This document shows, piece after piece, positions 14,388 through 14,960 of a DNA stretch of 14,960 bases. Numbering within the stretch: the stretch's first letter is position 1; every line of letters begins with the position of its first letter. Made by a program: the position numbers and the translations under genes. Source of the stretch: Clostridia bacterium (GTDB lineage: Bacteria > Bacillota_E > SLMV01 > PUMD01); assembly GCA_007128555.1 (NCBI GenBank), contig SKXF01000186.1, positions 1-14,960 of the forward strand, given 5' to 3'. Below the pieces are notes generated by a model. The model saw only the letters and a program-made list of their open reading frames with translations, was not told the origin of the DNA and did no database searches.

Positions 14388-14960
14388 ATGGATGACATTA
14401 CGATCTCCGCTGTTGCGATGGAATGTGCACACTCGAAGGACGTGAACCTTGCAAAATACCGCACGTTCGTGGCTGACGCTGCAGCGTCCGGTGTTGACTA
14501 TATCGTGTTCCCCGAGGTCTCCGTCCAGGGATACCTCGTTTCAACGGGTGACAGGGGTTCCGATGCCTCTCGCGCTCAGCTGGAGTATTATCAAGAAGAA
14601 GCTGAGCCGATTCCTGGGCCCACAACGGTGGTTCTTCAGGAGCTGGCGGAGGAGCATGACATGTATATCCAGGCAGGCATGGCAGAGCGTGCAGGGCCTG
14701 GCCATAGCATCTTATACAATTCCGCTGTTCTGGTGGGGCCAGAGGGCATCGTCGGCGTCTTCCGCAAGTTTCATAACCAGTTTGAATGGCCCTATTTCCG
14801 GGCGGGCAACGAACTGCCGGTGTTTCCCACCCCCCTTGGTACGGTTGGTATGTTTATCTGCTACGACCTCTGTTTCCCTGAAGTTCCGAGAGCCTTTGCT
14901 GTGCAGGGTGCTCATATCGCCTCCCTGACGACAGCCTGGCCTGTGGCAGGACAGACGGTC
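14388..14960 (+). CDS. Nitrilase-superfamily carbon-nitrogen hydrolase (3' end cut by window)
   Basis: The frame runs from ATG 14388 to the last base without a stop, giving 191 residues of a family that usually has 260-330. AGAGGAGG (14373-14380) lies seven bases upstream. The Glu-Lys-Cys catalytic triad of the superfamily is visible: E43 in FPEVSVQGY, K127 in FRKFHNQFEWPYFRAG and C158 in GMFICYDLCFPE. The first residues form the expected beta strand and D18-N20 starts a helix. Members hydrolyse amides, N-carbamoyl groups or nitriles; the phrase after K127 does not let me choose. Placement directly after a solute-binding protein suggests intracellular hydrolysis of the imported compound. No signal peptide is seen, so the enzyme is probably cytoplasmic. 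Confidence 0.88.
   Translation, partial: MDDITISAVAMECAHSKDVNLAKYRTFVADAAASGVDYIVFPEVSVQGYLVSTGDRGSDASRAQLEYYQEEAEPIPGPTTVVLQELAEEHDMYIQAGMAERAGPGHSILYNSAVLVGPEGIVGVFRKFHNQFEWPYFRAGNELPVFPTPLGTVGMFICYDLCFPEVPRAFAVQGAHIASLTTAWPVAGQTV

Noticed and set aside
14449..14928. 159-codon plus-strand frame near the window end
   Set aside because: It is out of frame with the nitrilase-family gene at 14388-14960, which has the catalytic triad and a good ribosome binding site.

Overview
The window looks like part of a GC-rich chromosome of a Bacillota (Firmicutes) lineage. The gene order secD-secF-lapA-recJ-rel-dtd-hisS-aspS is a clostridial/bacillar housekeeping arrangement. A secreted protein joining a GerMN-type (sporulation/germination) domain to S-layer-homology repeats adds to this. 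GC-rich Bacillota with an S-layer (Limnochordia, Symbiobacteria or Thermaerobacter relatives) would fit, but I cannot fix the taxon from sequence alone.

Bases 1-6855 hold a tightly packed forward operon: the 3' part of secD (cut by the window edge), secF, a LapA-like membrane protein, recJ and a long bifunctional rel. dtd follows 14 bases after rel. The apt gene that often lies between recJ and rel in Bacillota is absent. Together these cover protein export (SecDF), ssDNA repair (RecJ), (p)ppGpp control (Rel) and removal of D-aminoacyl-tRNA (Dtd).

A 217-base spacer with several inverted repeats separates dtd from the hisS-aspS pair. The last hairpin overlaps the hisS Shine-Dalgarno. I find no T-box signature there.

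Ten bases after aspS lies a well-formed sigma-A-type promoter, followed by about 280 non-coding bases that fold by hand into a long interrupted rod and end in a hairpin with six T. The position directly after aspS, the size and the rod shape suggest 6S RNA. A convergent gene for the GerMN/SLH protein follows on the minus strand.

From about 12.3 kb the character changes. A 479-base divergent intergenic region carries a perfect 17-base tandem repeat, an overlapping inverted repeat and a possible 34-codon leader ORF. Then come a family-5 ABC transporter solute-binding lipoprotein and, after an 11-bp GC-rich hairpin without a T-run, the start of a nitrilase-superfamily amidohydrolase that runs off the window. 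These last two genes look like the front of an uptake-and-hydrolysis operon for an amide, carbamoyl or nitrile compound. They appear less GC-rich than the housekeeping block, so they may be accessory DNA.

No mobile element, CRISPR array, rRNA or tRNA was found. The most interesting items are the RNA after aspS, the regulatory architecture before the solute-binding gene, a recJ frame that lacks a conventional start codon where its homology begins, and a His-to-Gln change in a conserved Rel synthetase motif.
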